This document shows, one piece after another, positions 47,491 to 55,402 of a DNA stretch of 64,000 bases. The DNA lies in the NCBI RefSeq assembly GCF_038003085.1, contig NZ_JBBOOM010000001.1:310001-374000 (forward strand). The letters run 5' to 3'. Numbering within the stretch: position 1 is the stretch's first letter; each line of letters begins with the position of its first letter. Both the position numbers and the translations under genes were made by a program. The notes beneath the pieces are model-generated. The model was given only the letters and a program-made list of their open reading frames with translations, was not told the origin of the DNA and made no database searches. Source of the stretch: Psychrobacillus sp. FSL K6-2836. GTDB lineage: Bacteria; Bacillota; Bacilli; Bacillales_A; Planococcaceae.

Positions 47491-47994
47491 TTGCACCCTA
47501 CATTTCATACTAGTTTTGTGGCATTTCTAAAACATTTCAATGAGACCTTCGATTATTTTGAGTGTCACGAGTTATTGGAAGACTATTGGAAGGAAGTTTC
47601 CCCAAGACATAAAAACCATGCATTAACTGCTTTAATCTTGTTAGCAACTTCTATGTATCACTGGCGCCGCGGAAATTTTACTGGAGCTATTAAAACGATG
47701 AGAACAAGTATGAAAAGAATGGAAGTAACCAAAGATTCTCCTTTCTTCGAAAACTTAAATTACCAAAAGTTAACAGAAAATATGAAATATGCATTCCAAT
47801 TGATGACCAGTGGTCAAAAGTTTCAAGGTTTTACAATTGAAATAACTAATCCATCTTTACAATCGCAAGTCAGTCAGCTCCAGATAGAAACGAATGAGGA
47901 CTTACATTTTCTTATTCATAAACATATGCTTCGAGATCGCTCAGAAATACTGGAGGAACGAGAAAGAGAGAAAAAAAAGAGAGATGACTTATAA
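47491..47994 (+). CDS. ypuF: DUF309 protein YpuF
   Basis: A 167-aa protein with the DUF309 signature FDYFECHELLEDYWK followed by HALTALILLATSMYHWRRGN, and a charged C-terminal tail. The function is unknown. The start is TTG 47491 after AAAGGTG; an in-frame GTG at 47482 overlaps that site. In B. subtilis it lies between ribT and scpA, as here. Confidence 0.88.
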   Translation: MHPTFHTSFVAFLKHFNETFDYFECHELLEDYWKEVSPRHKNHALTALILLATSMYHWRRGNFTGAIKTMRTSMKRMEVTKDSPFFENLNYQKLTENMKYAFQLMTSGQKFQGFTIEITNPSLQSQVSQLQIETNEDLHFLIHKHMLRDRSEILEEREREKKKRDDL

Positions 47995-48010
47995 AAATCA
48001 AGTCATTCCT
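47980..48010. terminator. possible shared terminator between ypuF and ribT
   Basis: ATGACTT (47984-47990) and AAGTCAT (48000-48006) with extra AGAG/CTCT pairing; lies over the ypuF stop, between converging genes. Confidence 0.45.
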
Positions 48011-48362
48011 CTTCTTTTTTTATTTGGCACTTAGTATAAAATGACTCAACATCCTCAGATGGCTTTATAGAATTTGTTTGCAATACAGTGGGAAGTTTTT
48101 GCAACATCTCTTCTCCAAGTCCTTCACCACGGTGTGACGGATTGACAGATAGATGTTGAATTACTGCTTCAGTACCTTCCATTCGTACTCCTATTAATCC
48201 AACTAGGTCGTCCTCTTTTTTCCAAAGAAACAAATGCCAATCTGGATTTGTCTCATACTCATGAATTGTTTCTAGTAACTTTTTCACATCTTTTTCATGA
48301 GGCATGAAAGATAGTAGCCCCATTGAAATTTTTTCAAACGTTTTTTTATAGCGAAGTAACAT
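48003..48362 (-). CDS. ribT: GNAT acetyltransferase RibT
   Basis: A 119-aa GCN5-type acetyltransferase: the acetyl-CoA loop is NPSHRGEGLGEEML, preceded by VIQHLSV. The N-terminus MLLRYKKTFEKISMGLLSFMP matches RibT of B. subtilis almost residue for residue. RibT is normally the last gene of the riboflavin operon ribDEAHT; here ribDEAH are absent and it stands alone between ypuF and lysA. Its substrate is unknown. Confidence 0.9.
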   Translation of the reverse strand: MLLRYKKTFEKISMGLLSFMPHEKDVKKLLETIHEYETNPDWHLFLWKKEDDLVGLIGVRMEGTEAVIQHLSVNPSHRGEGLGEEMLQKLPTVLQTNSIKPSEDVESFYTKCQIKKEEE

Positions 48363-48544
48363 AATTAAAACCCTCTTTTAATTTCTTGGCCTGTTTATTC
48401 AATCAAATACATACGAATACAACACAAATTTAACTGTCTAAATTCAATTCGATTCACAGAATTGTATAATCGCATCATTTCAACACTCTAACAAAGTCCA
48501 ATTTCTTAAAATATCTGTATTATCGTACCTTAATTTTATCGATT

Positions 48545-48646
48545 TTACAAATTGGCATTTGGCGCTATAAACAACCAGTAAATGAGCCCCCATACAATTC
48601 CTACGATAAAAATCATTAGAAATAGTATGACGTTTGTCTTTTTCAT
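48545..48646 (-). CDS. 33-aa single-span membrane protein
   Basis: ATG 48646 lies 6 nt after the lysA stop. The ribosome site GGAG is inside the last lysA codons (GGAGAAGGAG-TGA). The peptide is MKKTNVILFLMIFIVGIVWG-LIYWLFIAPNANL: a basic start, one membrane helix and a short tail. Signal-like start, spacing and operon-like placement make it a likely real gene, translated with lysA. I recognise no family. Confidence 0.7.
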   Translation of the reverse strand: MKKTNVILFLMIFIVGIVWGLIYWLFIAPNANL

Positions 48647-48652
48647 CTTGGA

Positions 48653-49969
48653 TCACTCCTTCTCCATTGTTAAAGGAAGGTCAAGATGTATGATGTCTTC
48701 CAACGTTTCTCGTCTTACAGCCAATTGATGCTTTCCATTTTCGACAAACACAACGGCCGGTTTTGTTAAACGATTATAATTACTAGCCATGGAGTAACCA
48801 TATGCACCTGTACAAAACATAGCTAGAATATCTCCAGGTCTTGCTGCTGGTAATTGAATATTTTCGATTAATTTATCGCCAGACTCACAACATTTACCAG
48901 CAATTGTATAATTAGTCGTTAACTGTGCATCCATTTTGTTAGCAATAACTGCGTCATATTCTGCACCGTATAATGCAGGTCTAATATTGTCGGACATACC
49001 ACCATCAACCGCTAAATAATTTCGGACATCTGGTACAGCTTTTTCAGATCCGATCGTATATAACGTAGTTCCTGCATCCCCAACTAATGACCTTCCCGGT
49101 TCTATCCAAATTTCTGGCATTTTAAAAGAAGAATTATGCACGAGCTCTTTTACTATTTGGATCATTTCTTTCACATATACAGCTGGTTCAAGAGGAGCAT
49201 CCTCATCTGTATATTTTATACCGAAGCCGCCACCTAGATTTAAAACACTGCATGAGAAGTTATAGTCTGTATGCCACTCTATCATTTTAGTAATAAGCTT
49301 CTCAGCTGCCACTTTAAAACCAATCGTTTCAAATATTTGAGAGCCAATATGACAATGCAAGCCAAGCAACTGAATATATTCATCCTGATATACATCCAGA
49401 AATGCTTGGTCTGCTTGTCCATTCAACAGATCAAATCCAAATTTAGAATCTTGCTGGCCAGTCGTAATATAATCGTGTGTATGAGCTTCAACACCAGGTG
49501 TCACTCTTAACAAGATATTAACTTTTTGCTTGTTTTTGGCAGTAAGCATCTTTAATAATTCTATTTCATAAAAATTATCGACAACTATACAACCAATATT
49601 ATGCTCAAGAGCTAATAATAATTCTTCTTTACTTTTATTATTACCATGAAAATGAATTCGTTCTACTGGATATCCCGCTTGAATCGCAGTATGTAATTCT
49701 CCAGCAGATACAACATCTAATGATAAGTTTTCTTGTTTCATCACTTGGTACATTGCAACACTAGAAAAGGCTTTACTTGCATAAGCAACTTGAGCCGATA
49801 TCTGTTGATCTTGGAATGTCTGGATGAATGCATGTGCTCGTTCTCTAATTAAAGATAAATCGTACACAAACAATGGTGTTCCATATGTTTTTGCAAGCTC
49901 TAAGCTATCTATTCCACCAATCATTAGATGACCTTTTTCGTTTACAGCATGCCTTGAAACTAGCACCAT
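48653..49969 (-). CDS. lysA: diaminopimelate decarboxylase
   Basis: A 438-aa PLP enzyme that makes lysine from meso-diaminopimelate. The PLP lysine is in AYASKAFSSVAMY, the glycine loop is NLGGGFGIKY, and the catalytic cysteine region is GKCCESGD. The start ATG follows AAAGAGGCG. Follows spoVAF in the same direction, as in B. subtilis. No lysine riboswitch is visible in the 68-nt gap. Confidence 0.96.
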   Translation of the reverse strand: MVLVSRHAVNEKGHLMIGGIDSLELAKTYGTPLFVYDLSLIRERAHAFIQTFQDQQISAQVAYASKAFSSVAMYQVMKQENLSLDVVSAGELHTAIQAGYPVERIHFHGNNKSKEELLLALEHNIGCIVVDNFYEIELLKMLTAKNKQKVNILLRVTPGVEAHTHDYITTGQQDSKFGFDLLNGQADQAFLDVYQDEYIQLLGLHCHIGSQIFETIGFKVAAEKLITKMIEWHTDYNFSCSVLNLGGGFGIKYTDEDAPLEPAVYVKEMIQIVKELVHNSSFKMPEIWIEPGRSLVGDAGTTLYTIGSEKAVPDVRNYLAVDGGMSDNIRPALYGAEYDAVIANKMDAQLTTNYTIAGKCCESGDKLIENIQLPAARPGDILAMFCTGAYGYSMASNYNRLTKPAVVFVENGKHQLAVRRETLEDIIHLDLPLTMEKE

Positions 49970-50037
49970 TTAGTTCGCCTCTTTTCCCTATATCTATAAG
50001 AACTTTATCACAATAGATAAGGAATTGGCAATGCACA

Positions 50038-51486
50038 TTAGGAACGTTTGCGATTAGGCGATCTTGTTATAAATGGCCTTTTAGCATCAACGGGCATTGG
50101 ATACCGTATGATCAAACGCAAAAACGCTTTTGGAAAGAAAGGTTGAAGTGGCCATAAATAAGGTACATTTAATGGTTTTACAGAACCTACATACCAAAGC
50201 AGAGCTAAAGATGCTACAAAAAATCCACTTGGTCCAAATAACGCAGTACTCAGTAGGATTACAGTCCTGAATATTTTAGTCGTAATACTTAGTTCATATG
50301 AAGGGATCGAAAAAGTGAATATCGCTGTTATAGCGGTATATAAAATAACCTCTGGAACAAAAATCCCAACATCTACAGCCATTTGCCCAATAACTAGTGC
50401 AGCAATAATTCCCATTGCTGTTGATAACGGAGTTGGTGTATGGATAGCAGCTAATCTTAGAAATTCTATCCCAATATCTGCAAACAAAATCTGTAACAAT
50501 AGCGGTATTTCTGTCGACTCTTTAGGACCAATAAAATCAAGTGCCTTTGGTACAAACTCGGGGTGAACCGAGAGTAGATACCAAAAAGGTAATAGGAATA
50601 GACTTAGAAGAACACCTAAAAATCGAATCCACCGTACAACTGTACCAATTGCTGGTGCCTGTCTATATTCCTCTGCATGTTGTAAGTGGTGAAAAAGGGT
50701 AGTAGGAACTATAACTACAGATGGTGATGTATCAACCACTATTATTATATGTCCTTCTAGCAAATGGGCTGCAGCGATATCTGGTCTCTCCGTAAATCGT
50801 ACAAAAGGCAATGGATGGAATCCTTGTTTAAAAAGCCATTCTTCCAATGCTTTGTCTGTCATCGTAATTGCATCATGCTTTATTTGCTTTATTCGATCAC
50901 GAATTTGCTTAAGATTATCTTCATTGGCAATATTTTTAATATAAGATATTGCAATATCAGTTTGCCCTAACTCGGTAATTTGATGTAACTCAAAGCGCAA
51001 ATCGGTATCCCGAATCCTTCTTCTAATCAGTGCTGTGTTTTGCACAATATTTTCCGTAAAACCATCTCTAGAACCTCTGACAACCTTCTCATTATCTGGT
51101 TCCTCTGGTGTCCTTCCAGGATATGAACGAACATCTATTGTGTAGACGGAACCATTCGATAGTATAAATGTTACTTGCCCACTCAGAAGTGCGGCTAACC
51201 ATTTTTCCTTCGAATCATATTGCGTAATAGAGTAATATGGGAAATAATGCTCTATAATTTCGTTTTCACTTATTGTTTTATCTGCTATTTTCAATTGGGT
51301 GTTCGTCAATAATTGAGTAATTACTAGGCCATCAATTAATCCATTAATATAGACGAGTAATACTGGAAATTCATATAAATGAGTATGTAAAATTCCCACA
51401 TCGTAAGACTCATTTACTCCGAACTTTTCTTTTAAATACAATTCAGCTTCATCCATACTATTAAACAAAGGTTTCGTTTCAATCAC
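50038..51486 (-). CDS. spoVAF: spore germination protein SpoVAF (GerA family)
   Basis: A 482-aa membrane protein of the GerA-A/SpoVAF family. A cytoplasmic N-terminal half (to about residue 270) is followed by several membrane helices. SPSVVIVPTTLFHHLQHAEEYR and PTPLSTAMGIIAALVIGQMAVDVG are family motifs. It starts with GTG overlapping the sigF stop (GTGA). In B. subtilis spoVAA-AE lie between sigF and spoVAF; none are present here. Confidence 0.9.
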   Translation of the reverse strand: MIETKPLFNSMDEAELYLKEKFGVNESYDVGILHTHLYEFPVLLVYINGLIDGLVITQLLTNTQLKIADKTISENEIIEHYFPYYSITQYDSKEKWLAALLSGQVTFILSNGSVYTIDVRSYPGRTPEEPDNEKVVRGSRDGFTENIVQNTALIRRRIRDTDLRFELHQITELGQTDIAISYIKNIANEDNLKQIRDRIKQIKHDAITMTDKALEEWLFKQGFHPLPFVRFTERPDIAAAHLLEGHIIIVVDTSPSVVIVPTTLFHHLQHAEEYRQAPAIGTVVRWIRFLGVLLSLFLLPFWYLLSVHPEFVPKALDFIGPKESTEIPLLLQILFADIGIEFLRLAAIHTPTPLSTAMGIIAALVIGQMAVDVGIFVPEVILYTAITAIFTFSIPSYELSITTKIFRTVILLSTALFGPSGFFVASLALLWYVGSVKPLNVPYLWPLQPFFPKAFLRLIIRYPMPVDAKRPFITRSPNRKRS

Positions 51487-52265
51487 CTATCTTTTGCATT
51501 TGAATTCGACTGACCCACTGGTACTAGCCATAATTTTAATTGGGTTAAAATTTTCTTCTCTAATCTCGACACCTGTACTTGAGATATTCCTAATCGTTCT
51601 GCAATATCACTCTGTGTACAATCAAGATAATATCTTAAATAAATAATCATTTGCTCCCGTTTTTCTAGCTTTTCCACTAGCTCACGTAACGGAATATGCT
51701 CAAAAGGCTTCTCGGAACGCTCATCCTTCATTTGATCCATTAGCGTTAGAGCATCTCCGCTATCATTTTCATAAAGCTGCTCCTGCAATGATGCTGGATC
51801 GCGCAGGGCATCTGTAGCCATCACTATTTCTTCTCGAGTCACTTCTAAAATATGCGCAAGCTCCAAAATAGTAGGTTGGCGCTCGAACGTTTTTAAAAAG
51901 TCATCGGTAGCATGGCGAATTTTAAAATTTAATTCCCGGATTGAACGACTGATTTTCACCATTCCGTCATCTCTTAAAAACCGCTGAATCTCACCTATAA
52001 TCATAGGAACCGCATACGTTGAAAACTTCACTTCATAAGACAAATCAAATTTATCCACTGATTTCATCAAGCCAATACAGCCGATTTGAAACAAATCCTC
52101 CAGATCTGCTCCCCTAGAAGCAAACCGTTGAACAATTGACCATACAAGCCTAGTATTACCCTCAATCATTTGCTGCCTTGCTAGTTTATCACCAGTTTGT
52201 GATAGCGCTATGAGCTCTCTCATTTTTTCTTGAGTTAGTAAAGTAGACGGTTTTTTATTTATCAT
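51483..52265 (-). CDS. sigF: sporulation sigma factor F
   Basis: A 260-aa sigma-70 family protein, first forespore-specific sigma factor. Region 2 has LEDLFQIGCIGLMKSVDKFDL and FSTYAVPMIIGEIQRFLRDDG; region 4 has CTQSDIAERLGISQVQVSRLEKKIL. It is held inactive by SpoIIAB, encoded just upstream and touching it. ATG 52265 after AGGAT is preferred; a TTG at 52280 lies inside spoIIAB. Confidence 0.97.
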   Translation of the reverse strand: MINKKPSTLLTQEKMRELIALSQTGDKLARQQMIEGNTRLVWSIVQRFASRGADLEDLFQIGCIGLMKSVDKFDLSYEVKFSTYAVPMIIGEIQRFLRDDGMVKISRSIRELNFKIRHATDDFLKTFERQPTILELAHILEVTREEIVMATDALRDPASLQEQLYENDSGDALTLMDQMKDERSEKPFEHIPLRELVEKLEKREQMIIYLRYYLDCTQSDIAERLGISQVQVSRLEKKILTQLKLWLVPVGQSNSNAKDR

Positions 52266-52711
52266 TAGACGATCCTGCAAGATTCTTGAATTGGTACAAA
52301 TTGCTTCGTTATGGTTACAGTCGTCCCCCTATCAGGAATGGAGTAAATCTCAACACCATCACTAAAGCTTTCCATAATTGTAAAGCCCATTCCTGAACGT
52401 TCCTGTTCAGGCTTAGTCGTAAATAGTGGCTCACGTGCTTGATTTACATCACGTATTCCACGGCCATAATCTACAATAGAAACGACAATTTCTCTATCTA
52501 CTCGTTGTGCATGCAGTTCAATTTTCCCGACGCCGTCTTCTTCATAACCATGCACGATAGCATTAGTTACAGCTTCAGATATGACGGTTTTAAATTCAGA
52601 TAATTCTTCAATAGTCGGGTCAATCGTTGCGATAAAACTAGACATAACCATTCTAGCTAGTGCCTCATTCTCACTTTTAGCGATAAAAGATAATGTGATC
52701 TCATTGTCCAT
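52265..52711 (-). CDS. spoIIAB: anti-sigma F factor SpoIIAB
   Basis: A 148-aa serine kinase and anti-sigma factor of the GHKL fold. N box EFKTVISEAVTNAIVHGYE, G1 VDYGRGI, G2 GMGFTIMESFSDGVEI. It binds sigma-F or phosphorylates SpoIIAA. The ATG overlaps the end of spoIIAA by 11 nt, giving coupled synthesis. Confidence 0.97.
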   Translation of the reverse strand: MDNEITLSFIAKSENEALARMVMSSFIATIDPTIEELSEFKTVISEAVTNAIVHGYEEDGVGKIELHAQRVDREIVVSIVDYGRGIRDVNQAREPLFTTKPEQERSGMGFTIMESFSDGVEIYSIPDRGTTVTITKQFVPIQESCRIV

Positions 52712-53057
52712 AAACTATTCCCCCTAACTTAGACATTATTTCAATTTCGGATTCGCTATAAATATAAGGGCTTAAACCTGCAAACTGAAAAATCTTGCGC
52801 ATTGTTGGGGATGGATTTACAATAATTGTTTGTCCATCTATTGGAGCAAGCTCTCTCATTCTGCCTAGAATTAGTCCTATCCCCGAGCTATCCATAAAAT
52901 GCAAATCTTTCAAATTCCAAACTAGTACTTTAATAGACCCATTTTTAATCATTGGAACTATCTCATTTCTAATATCATTTGTACTGTGATGATCTAATTC
53001 ACCTTTTAATCGAATAATAATAATTTCGTCTCCTACTTTTTCTACTTCATGAATCAT
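52701..53057 (-). CDS. spoIIAA: anti-anti-sigma F factor SpoIIAA
   Basis: A 118-aa STAS-domain protein. The phosphorylated serine is in LHFMDSSGIGLILGRM. When dephosphorylated it takes SpoIIAB away from sigma-F. The ATG follows AAGGAGG. First gene of the operon; a sigma-H promoter and Spo0A box lie upstream. Confidence 0.96.
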   Translation of the reverse strand: MIHEVEKVGDEIIIIRLKGELDHHSTNDIRNEIVPMIKNGSIKVLVWNLKDLHFMDSSGIGLILGRMRELAPIDGQTIIVNPSPTMRKIFQFAGLSPYIYSESEIEIMSKLGGIVYGQ

Positions 53058-53079
53058 AAAATCGCCTCCTTAGATAGCG

Positions 53080-53109
53080 CTATTCCACATGTTCCTTGAA
53101 AATTCCTTG
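53080..53109 (-). promoter_or_regulatory. sigma-H promoter of the spoIIA operon
   Basis: On the minus strand CAAGGAATT (53109-53101), 12-nt spacer, GTGGAATAG (53088-53080). This fits RnAGGAwWW - N12 - RnnGAATww with two mismatches. spoIIA is transcribed by sigma-H in B. subtilis. Confidence 0.8.
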
Positions 53110-53151
53110 CGCTTGACAAAAGTAGAAGAAATCATCGCTTATTAGTCGATT

Positions 53152-53158
53152 TTCGACA
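53152..53158 (-). promoter_or_regulatory. Spo0A box upstream of spoIIA
   Basis: TGTCGAA on the minus strand, the exact 0A-box consensus, about 43 nt upstream of the sigma-H -35 element, followed by the related AATCGAC. Spo0A~P activates spoIIA in B. subtilis. Confidence 0.7.
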
Positions 53159-53206
53159 GAGGGTGGTCATTTAAAGTATGGGAACATATTCTTTTTTTTA
53201 ATCAAA

Positions 53207-53256
53207 AAATAGGCATCTCGCAAAAGTTTTTAAAAACCTTTACGAGATGCCTATTT
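53207..53256 (-). terminator. strong hairpin between the GCAAGTAA array and spoIIA
   Basis: AAATAGGCATCTCG (53207-53220) and its exact complement (53243-53256) with an inner AAAAGTTTTT-rich loop. Six A before it give a T run on the minus strand. Confidence 0.8.
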
Positions 53257-53284
53257 CGAATGTTCAAAATTGGGAAAATAATCC

Positions 53285-53605
53285 TTTTCGCAAGTAATTG
53301 TCCCTCATGAGCAAGTAAAGTTAGCACAGCAGCAAGTAAACCATACGAAGAGCAAGTATTCAAAACAATACGCAAGTATATAGCATACGAGAGCAAGTAA
53401 ACGAAATAATTGTATATCTCCACTTTGTTGAGTATTTGGAAAAATAATCCGCTTCGCAAGTAATTGTCCCTCATGAGCAAGTAAAGCTAGCGCACCAGCA
53501 AGTAAACAAACATGCAGAGCAAGTATTGAAAACGGAACGCAAGTAAATAGCATGCAAGAGCAAGTAAAACCTAGAATGCAGATCCATCTTTTATAACTGC
53601 AAGTA
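53285..53605. repeat. 21-nt-period word array, GCAAGTAA type
   Basis: GCAAGTA or GCAAG words begin at 53290, 53311, 53332, 53352, 53372, 53393, 53456, 53477, 53498, 53519, 53539, 53560 and 53599. Steps are 20-21 nt; 53393 to 53456 is 63, three steps with two words lost. The block 53275-53400 is duplicated at 53441-53567 with an offset of 166-167 nt and scattered point changes. It lies between the pdp terminator region and the 53207-53256 hairpin. Frame-breaking 20-nt steps argue against coding. Confidence 0.9.
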
Positions 53606-53766
53606 GCATTTCTATTGCTTCTTCCATTAGGTCTGCCTATTCGCCAACTACTACCATTTGATTTCCAAGTGTTAAACATATCTTCCGTCAGATTATCAGG
53701 ATCGTTTCCATTTAATGTATCAATAGCTTCCACTATTTCCAGTTTTGAGATGCCCACGAAAAACAA
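53571..53766 (-). pseudogene. small gene remnant with a frameshift, next to the array
   Basis: From TTG 53766, six bases after GAAGGA, the frame reads MFFVGISKLEIVEAIDTLNG-NDPDNLTEDMFNTWKSNGSS-WRI. After one extra base it continues in a second frame as ADLMEEAIEMLLAVIKDGSAF and stops at TAG 53571, where the array begins. Both parts look like real protein; together they would make about 64 aa. The unshifted frame runs on into the array, giving repeats. I recognise no family. Confidence 0.45.
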
Positions 53767-53930
53767 CTTGGATCCTTCAAATTTGTATTGAGTAGAGAAA
53801 AATTTGAGTCTATTTGAAACAATAGTTAGTTAATATTAGCTCGAAATGGAATTCAATATATCAAATTTTAAAATGTAATAAAGTCTTCTTTTCTTTGTAT
53901 TTTTAATTATTTCTACATTTCTACAAAATA

Positions 53931-53972
53931 AAAAAGTTGGTAAGCTAAATCCAATTAGCTGACCAACTTTTT
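53931..53972 (-). terminator. pdp terminator
   Basis: AAAAAGTTGGT (53931-53941) and ACCAACTTTTT (53962-53972) with inner AGCTAA/TTAGCT. The stretch 53767-53930 shows nothing else I can support. Confidence 0.9.
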
Positions 53973-53995
53973 CTTTATATTGTATATAATGATTT

Positions 53996-55285
53996 TTACA
54001 TTATTTTCAAAATAGAATTGTTTTTGACTGGTTCATCTTCAATAATTTTATAAGCTTCTTCAATCAATTTAATTGATTCGGCTACATCATCTTTGTTTGA
54101 ATATAGAATAGCTAATGTATCACCTTTTTGAACTTCTTGACCTGTTAATGATACCAGTTTAACTCCTGCATCAAAATCAAGGGTATCCGCTTTTGTTAAA
54201 CGACCTGCACCTACTAATAGAGAAGCCATCCCAATCAATTCAGCATCAATTAAATTGATATAACCATCTTTTACAGCTTTTACTTCAATCGTATGCTTAG
54301 TATCTTTCGGTTTAATATCAGAAGCATCTCCGCCTTGAGCAGTTATGAATTCTTTGAATTTTTCCAATGCAGCACCATTTGTAAGTGTTTCTATTACTTG
54401 TTTTTGCGCTTCATCTTCACTTACTCCAGTAGCTAATTGATACATTTTTGAAGATATAGCTATTGTAACTTCTAATAAGCCTTGCTCACTATCTTTATAG
54501 TTTTTAAGGAAATCATGTGCTTCTGCAACTTCTAATTTATTACCAATGTTATGCCCTAAAGGTTGGTTCATATCAGTGATAACAACTGATACTTTTCTAC
54601 CTAAACTTTCACCAATGCTAATCATAGTAGAAGCCAATTCTGTAGCATGATTTAAATCCTTCATGAAAGCACCTTTACCACATTTGACGTCTAGTACAAT
54701 GCCGTCTGCCCCACTAGCAATTTTCTTACTCATAATTGATGAAGCAATCAACGGGATCGAATCCACAGTACCTGTTACATCTCTTAATGCATATAATTTT
54801 TTATCAGCTGGAGTTAAATTACCAGATTGACCAACAATGGCAATTTTATGTTCATTTACTTGCTTTATGAATTGATCAGAAGTTAATTCAACATTAAAAC
54901 CTTGTATAGATTCTAATTTGTCTACAGTACCACCTGTGATACCTAATCCTCTTCCACTCATTTTTGCAATTGGAATGTTTAATGATGCTAAAATCGGTGC
55001 AACAAGAAGACTAATTTTGTCACCTATTCCTCCAGTTGAGTGCTTATCAACTTTGAATCCTTCAATAGAAGATAAGTCAATAACATCACCTGATTCAACT
55101 ATAGATTTTGTTAACCATGATGTTTCATCTTTATTCATTCCATTTATTAAGATTGCCATCAACATTGAACTCATTTGATAGTCTGGAATTTCATCATTTG
55201 TATATTTATTAATCATATATTGTATTTCTTCTTCGGTTAATGAATTGTCTCTTTTTTTCTTATCGATTAAATTAAGCATATTCAT
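53996..55285 (-). CDS. pdp: pyrimidine-nucleoside phosphorylase
   Basis: A 429-aa enzyme cleaving uridine and thymidine to base and (deoxy)ribose-1-phosphate. The signature is KMSGRGLGITGGTVDKLESI; KHSTGGIGDK and SGNLTPADKKLYALRDVTGTVDSIP are also conserved. It passes sugar phosphate to DeoB, encoded just upstream. Codon use is markedly A/T-rich and the sequence looks more distant from B. subtilis Pdp than the neighbours do, so replacement by transfer is possible. ATG 55285 follows AAGGAG; an ATG two codons on is an alternative. Confidence 0.93.
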   Translation of the reverse strand: MNMLNLIDKKKRDNSLTEEEIQYMINKYTNDEIPDYQMSSMLMAILINGMNKDETSWLTKSIVESGDVIDLSSIEGFKVDKHSTGGIGDKISLLVAPILASLNIPIAKMSGRGLGITGGTVDKLESIQGFNVELTSDQFIKQVNEHKIAIVGQSGNLTPADKKLYALRDVTGTVDSIPLIASSIMSKKIASGADGIVLDVKCGKGAFMKDLNHATELASTMISIGESLGRKVSVVITDMNQPLGHNIGNKLEVAEAHDFLKNYKDSEQGLLEVTIAISSKMYQLATGVSEDEAQKQVIETLTNGAALEKFKEFITAQGGDASDIKPKDTKHTIEVKAVKDGYINLIDAELIGMASLLVGAGRLTKADTLDFDAGVKLVSLTGQEVQKGDTLAILYSNKDDVAESIKLIEEAYKIIEDEPVKNNSILKIM

Positions 55286-55402
55286 ATTAATTAATCTCCT
55301 TACTCATAACTTTTATTTTTACAACCTTAATATTAGGCATACACCCGTAGTGGAATTTTACTATCCATATGAAATTAATTCAGTGTTGAAAATAAGTATG
55401 GA

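Noticed and set aside
49970-50037. Lysine riboswitch before lysA
   Set aside because: The 68-nt gap is too short and lacks any conserved L-box sequence.
53202-53480. 92-aa reading frame on the minus strand upstream of spoIIA
   Set aside because: It runs through the terminator hairpin and the word array; no homologous look and no ribosome site.
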